A DNA stretch of 13,662 bases from Pseudomonadota bacterium (GTDB lineage Bacteria > Pseudomonadota > Alphaproteobacteria > Sphingomonadales > Sphingomonadaceae): the NCBI GenBank assembly GCA_023422695.1, contig JAFAGN010000101.1:1-13662 (forward strand), read 5' to 3'. Shown in pieces: positions 11,779 through 13,662 of this stretch (position 1 is the stretch's first letter; each line of letters begins with the position of its first letter). The position numbers were made by a program, and so were the translations under genes. A model generated the notes under the pieces. That model saw nothing but the letters and a program-made list of their open reading frames with translations. It did no database searches and was not told the DNA's origin.

Positions 11779-13512
11779 ATGGCGATTCAGGCACGTTTGA
11801 CGGCGGTGTTGGCGGCGTTGTTCGTCGCAATGGCGACCAGTTCGGGCGCCGCCGCACAGTCTTCTGCCTGCGGCACCGGGCCGCTGTCCGGCGATCGCGT
11901 CGCGCTGCTGATCGGCAACAGCGCCTATAATGACTGGGAATGGCCGTCGCTGAAAAATGCGGTCAACGATATCGATCATGTCTGCGCGGCCTTTGCCAAA
12001 GCCGGGATCTCGCCGCGGCTGGTGCGCAATGCCGACATGCCGACGCTCGACGCCGAACTGACCCGCTTCGCCGCCGAGGCGGCAGGGGCGAAGTCGGTGA
12101 TCATCTATTATGCCGGGCACGGGTTCGAATATGGCGGGCGCAACTGGCTGGTGCCGATGGAAGCGCCGCCCGCGGCGCGCCGCGCCGATGTCGAAAAACG
12201 CTATCTGTCCATCGAGGCGGCGGTCAAGCGCGTGGTGCCGCCCGGCGCCTTTACGTTGCTGTTCGTTGACGCGTGCCGTACCGCCGAACCGGTGGTGCGG
12301 ATCGAGGATGTCAATGTCGCGGCGGGCGACGCCGCATCGGCGCCGCTGGGGCTGCTCGACATCGGGCAGGGGGCGGTGTTCTACTCGACCGCCAAGGGGC
12401 GCCCGGCGCTCGACTTCGCGCCGGTCGGATCGCCGGTCAGCCCGTTTGCCGCGGCGGTGGTCAAGGAACTGGGGATACCGGGACTGGAAATATCCGATTA
12501 TTTCAAGGTCGTGTCGCGCGAAGTTTATAAGCGGACGCACGGCATGGAGCTGGGGCCGCAGCAACCGTTCCACTATGGCAGCTGGTTCGACGATTATTAT
12601 CTGGTCGCGCCGCCCGAGGTGCCCGCGGCAGCGCCGAAAAGCGCCGCTTCGCGCACGGCGGCGGTGACGATTGCGCTTCCCGGGGGAAAGCCCGGTGCCA
12701 CCACCCCGACGACGCGCGGCACGCCCGCAACCGATCCGCTCGCCGATATTTCGCTCGACCGGCTGGCAATCGAGGATGAGCCGGTGCTGATCGCCGATGT
12801 GCTGTCGCGCCATCCGGCGGCCGAACTCGTCCGCCTCGCCGACGGCGGGCATCCGCTGGCGCAGCAGCTTGTCGGCTATATGTTTTCGCTGGGGGTCGGA
12901 TTGAAGCGCGATCTGCCGCGCGCCCGCGCCTATCTGGAGGCGTCGGCGGCGCAGGGGTTTCCGGCGGGGCAACAGGAACTCGCCTATCTGCTGCTCGAAA
13001 ATGATCCGTCGCCCGCCGACGTGAAACGCGCCTATGACCTGTATGTCGCGGCGTCGGATGCAGGCTTTTCGAAGGCAAAGACGCATCTCGCCTACCGGCT
13101 GGCCACGGGAACTTTCGGCCCCGCCGACTTTGTCCGGTCGCAGGCGCTATATGCCGAGGCGGCGGCAAAAGGGCATCCGGCGGCCATCTTTGCGCTGACC
13201 TATTTCGCCGACACCCGCGCTGCCAACCTCGCGCGGCTGCGGACGATTGCCGCAGCGGGCAATCCCGAGGGCAATCACTGGCTGTGCGAAGCGCATTTTG
13301 CCGCCAAGACGCTCGCCGGGGTGATCGAGGATTGCAGCGTTGCGGCGCGCGCGGGCTTTGCGGGGTCGCGGGCGATTTTGGCCGATGCCTATGCCAAAGG
13401 GGTGGGGGTGACCGCCGATGCAAGGGAGGCGGCGCATTGGGCGAAACTGGCGCGCGACCTGCCCGAATTGCGCAAAGACCAGCGCGAGCTGATTGCGGGG
13501 ATCGGGGAGTGA
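11779..13512 (+). CDS. Secreted caspase-family (C14) protease with Sel1 repeats
   Basis: The 577-residue product joins a caspase-like domain to Sel1 repeats. A signal peptide (residues 1-26, cleavage after AAA before Gln27) sends it to the periplasm or outside. The caspase fold runs from about residue 38: RVALLIGNSAY, then IIYYAGHG with catalytic His114, then LLFVDACRT with catalytic Cys166, so both dyad residues are present. An Ala/Pro/Thr-rich linker (about 285-330) follows. Sel1-type helical repeats run from about 350 to 560, for example GHPLAQQLVGYMFSLGVGLKRD and GSRAILADAYAKGVGVTADAREA. The ATG at 11779 is chosen because AGGGG lies five bases upstream; the ATG at 11776 is too close to it, and the TTG at 11743 would spoil the signal peptide. 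Bacterial orthocaspases generally cut after Arg or Lys; the target here is unknown. A perfect hairpin follows six bases after the stop. Confidence 0.88.
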   Translation: MAIQARLTAVLAALFVAMATSSGAAAQSSACGTGPLSGDRVALLIGNSAYNDWEWPSLKNAVNDIDHVCAAFAKAGISPRLVRNADMPTLDAELTRFAAEAAGAKSVIIYYAGHGFEYGGRNWLVPMEAPPAARRADVEKRYLSIEAAVKRVVPPGAFTLLFVDACRTAEPVVRIEDVNVAAGDAASAPLGLLDIGQGAVFYSTAKGRPALDFAPVGSPVSPFAAAVVKELGIPGLEISDYFKVVSREVYKRTHGMELGPQQPFHYGSWFDDYYLVAPPEVPAAAPKSAASRTAAVTIALPGGKPGATTPTTRGTPATDPLADISLDRLAIEDEPVLIADVLSRHPAAELVRLADGGHPLAQQLVGYMFSLGVGLKRDLPRARAYLEASAAQGFPAGQQELAYLLLENDPSPADVKRAYDLYVAASDAGFSKAKTHLAYRLATGTFGPADFVRSQALYAEAAAKGHPAAIFALTYFADTRAANLARLRTIAAAGNPEGNHWLCEAHFAAKTLAGVIEDCSVAARAGFAGSRAILADAYAKGVGVTADAREAAHWAKLARDLPELRKDQRELIAGIGE

Positions 13513-13517
13513 CAACA

Positions 13518-13544
13518 AACCCTCTCCCCTTGCGGGAGAGGGTT
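13518..13544 (+). terminator. Hairpin after the caspase-Sel1 gene
   Basis: AACCCTCTCCC (13518-13528) pairs perfectly with GGGAGAGGGTT (13534-13544) around CTTGC. It begins six bases after the stop codon. It is strong enough to end transcription although only two T follow. The CCCTCTCCC...GGGAGAGGG sequence is also a widespread intergenic repeat in proteobacteria, so it may be both. Confidence 0.55.
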
Positions 13545-13554
13545 GCGAAGACTT

Positions 13555-13610
13555 GGCGGCTTTGCCGCCTAGTCGCAGCTGGGTGAGGGGTATGCGGTCC
13601 AAAGGACCGC
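13555..13610. repeat. Two further hairpins in the 3' repeat cluster
   Basis: GGCGGC-TTT-GCCGCC (13555-13569) and GCGGTCC-AAA-GGACCGC (13594-13610) are perfect stems with three-base loops. With the preceding hairpin they form a run of three, and GGGTGAGGGG lies between the last two. This pattern matches a palindromic intergenic repeat family. Nothing is recognised from 13611 to the window end. Confidence 0.55.
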
Positions 13611-13662
13611 GCGCGCCTGTGGGTGGCAGCCCCCGCATCCAAGTCCGCCCAAGCGCGTCGCG

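Overview
The window looks like chromosomal DNA from a sphingomonad alphaproteobacterium, most likely Sphingopyxis or a close relative. The basis is high-GC coding sequence with typical alphaproteobacterial proteins, plus several dispersed palindromic repeats of types I recall from sphingomonad genomes (the CCGTTCGTGCTGAGC family, the CGCAAAGGCGC family, and the GGATCCCGGATCAAG family). This is inference from pattern recognition; no database was searched.

Layout. 1-62: a repeat fragment. 63-614 (-): a six-helix membrane protein of unknown function. 615-1237: a gene-free stretch rich in repeats and hairpins. 1238-1546 (-): a small antibiotic-biosynthesis-monooxygenase (ABM) fold protein. 1607-2896 (+): a strikingly AT-rich gene for an unrecognised two-helix membrane protein, probably acquired by transfer. 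2921-2959: two Pho boxes in opposite orientation. 3043-9177 (+): the phosphate-starvation cluster pstS, pstC, pstA, pstB, phoU, phoB. 9190-10128 (-): a lipoprotein esterase-like alpha/beta hydrolase that converges on phoB. 10129-10418: gene-free, with a repeat element. 10419-10913 (+): a small Sel1-repeat protein. About 10989-11384 (+): RNase P RNA (rnpB) with its promoter. 11466-11621 (+): a 51-residue single-helix membrane protein. 11779-13512 (+): a secreted caspase-like protease fused to Sel1 repeats. 13518-13610: three successive hairpins.

How the genes work together. PstS is a lipoprotein that captures periplasmic phosphate. PstC and PstA form the channel and PstB is the ATPase. PhoU couples transporter state to signalling, and PhoB is the response regulator that would bind the Pho boxes upstream of pstS and activate the cluster. 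The partner kinase gene phoR is not in the window. A terminator-like hairpin and an 82-base palindromic repeat lie between pstS and pstC, which would let pstS transcripts outnumber the downstream mRNA. pstC/pstA overlap, pstA/pstB are two bases apart, and phoU/phoB share one base, so pstC to phoB reads as one tightly coupled operon.

The conserved core (Pst/Pho, rnpB) is ordinary. I did not find a convincing new multi-gene system. The least explained items are the AT-rich membrane protein, the secreted caspase-Sel1 protein, a 19-base motif shared by two intergenic regions 10.7 kb apart, and the repeat architecture.
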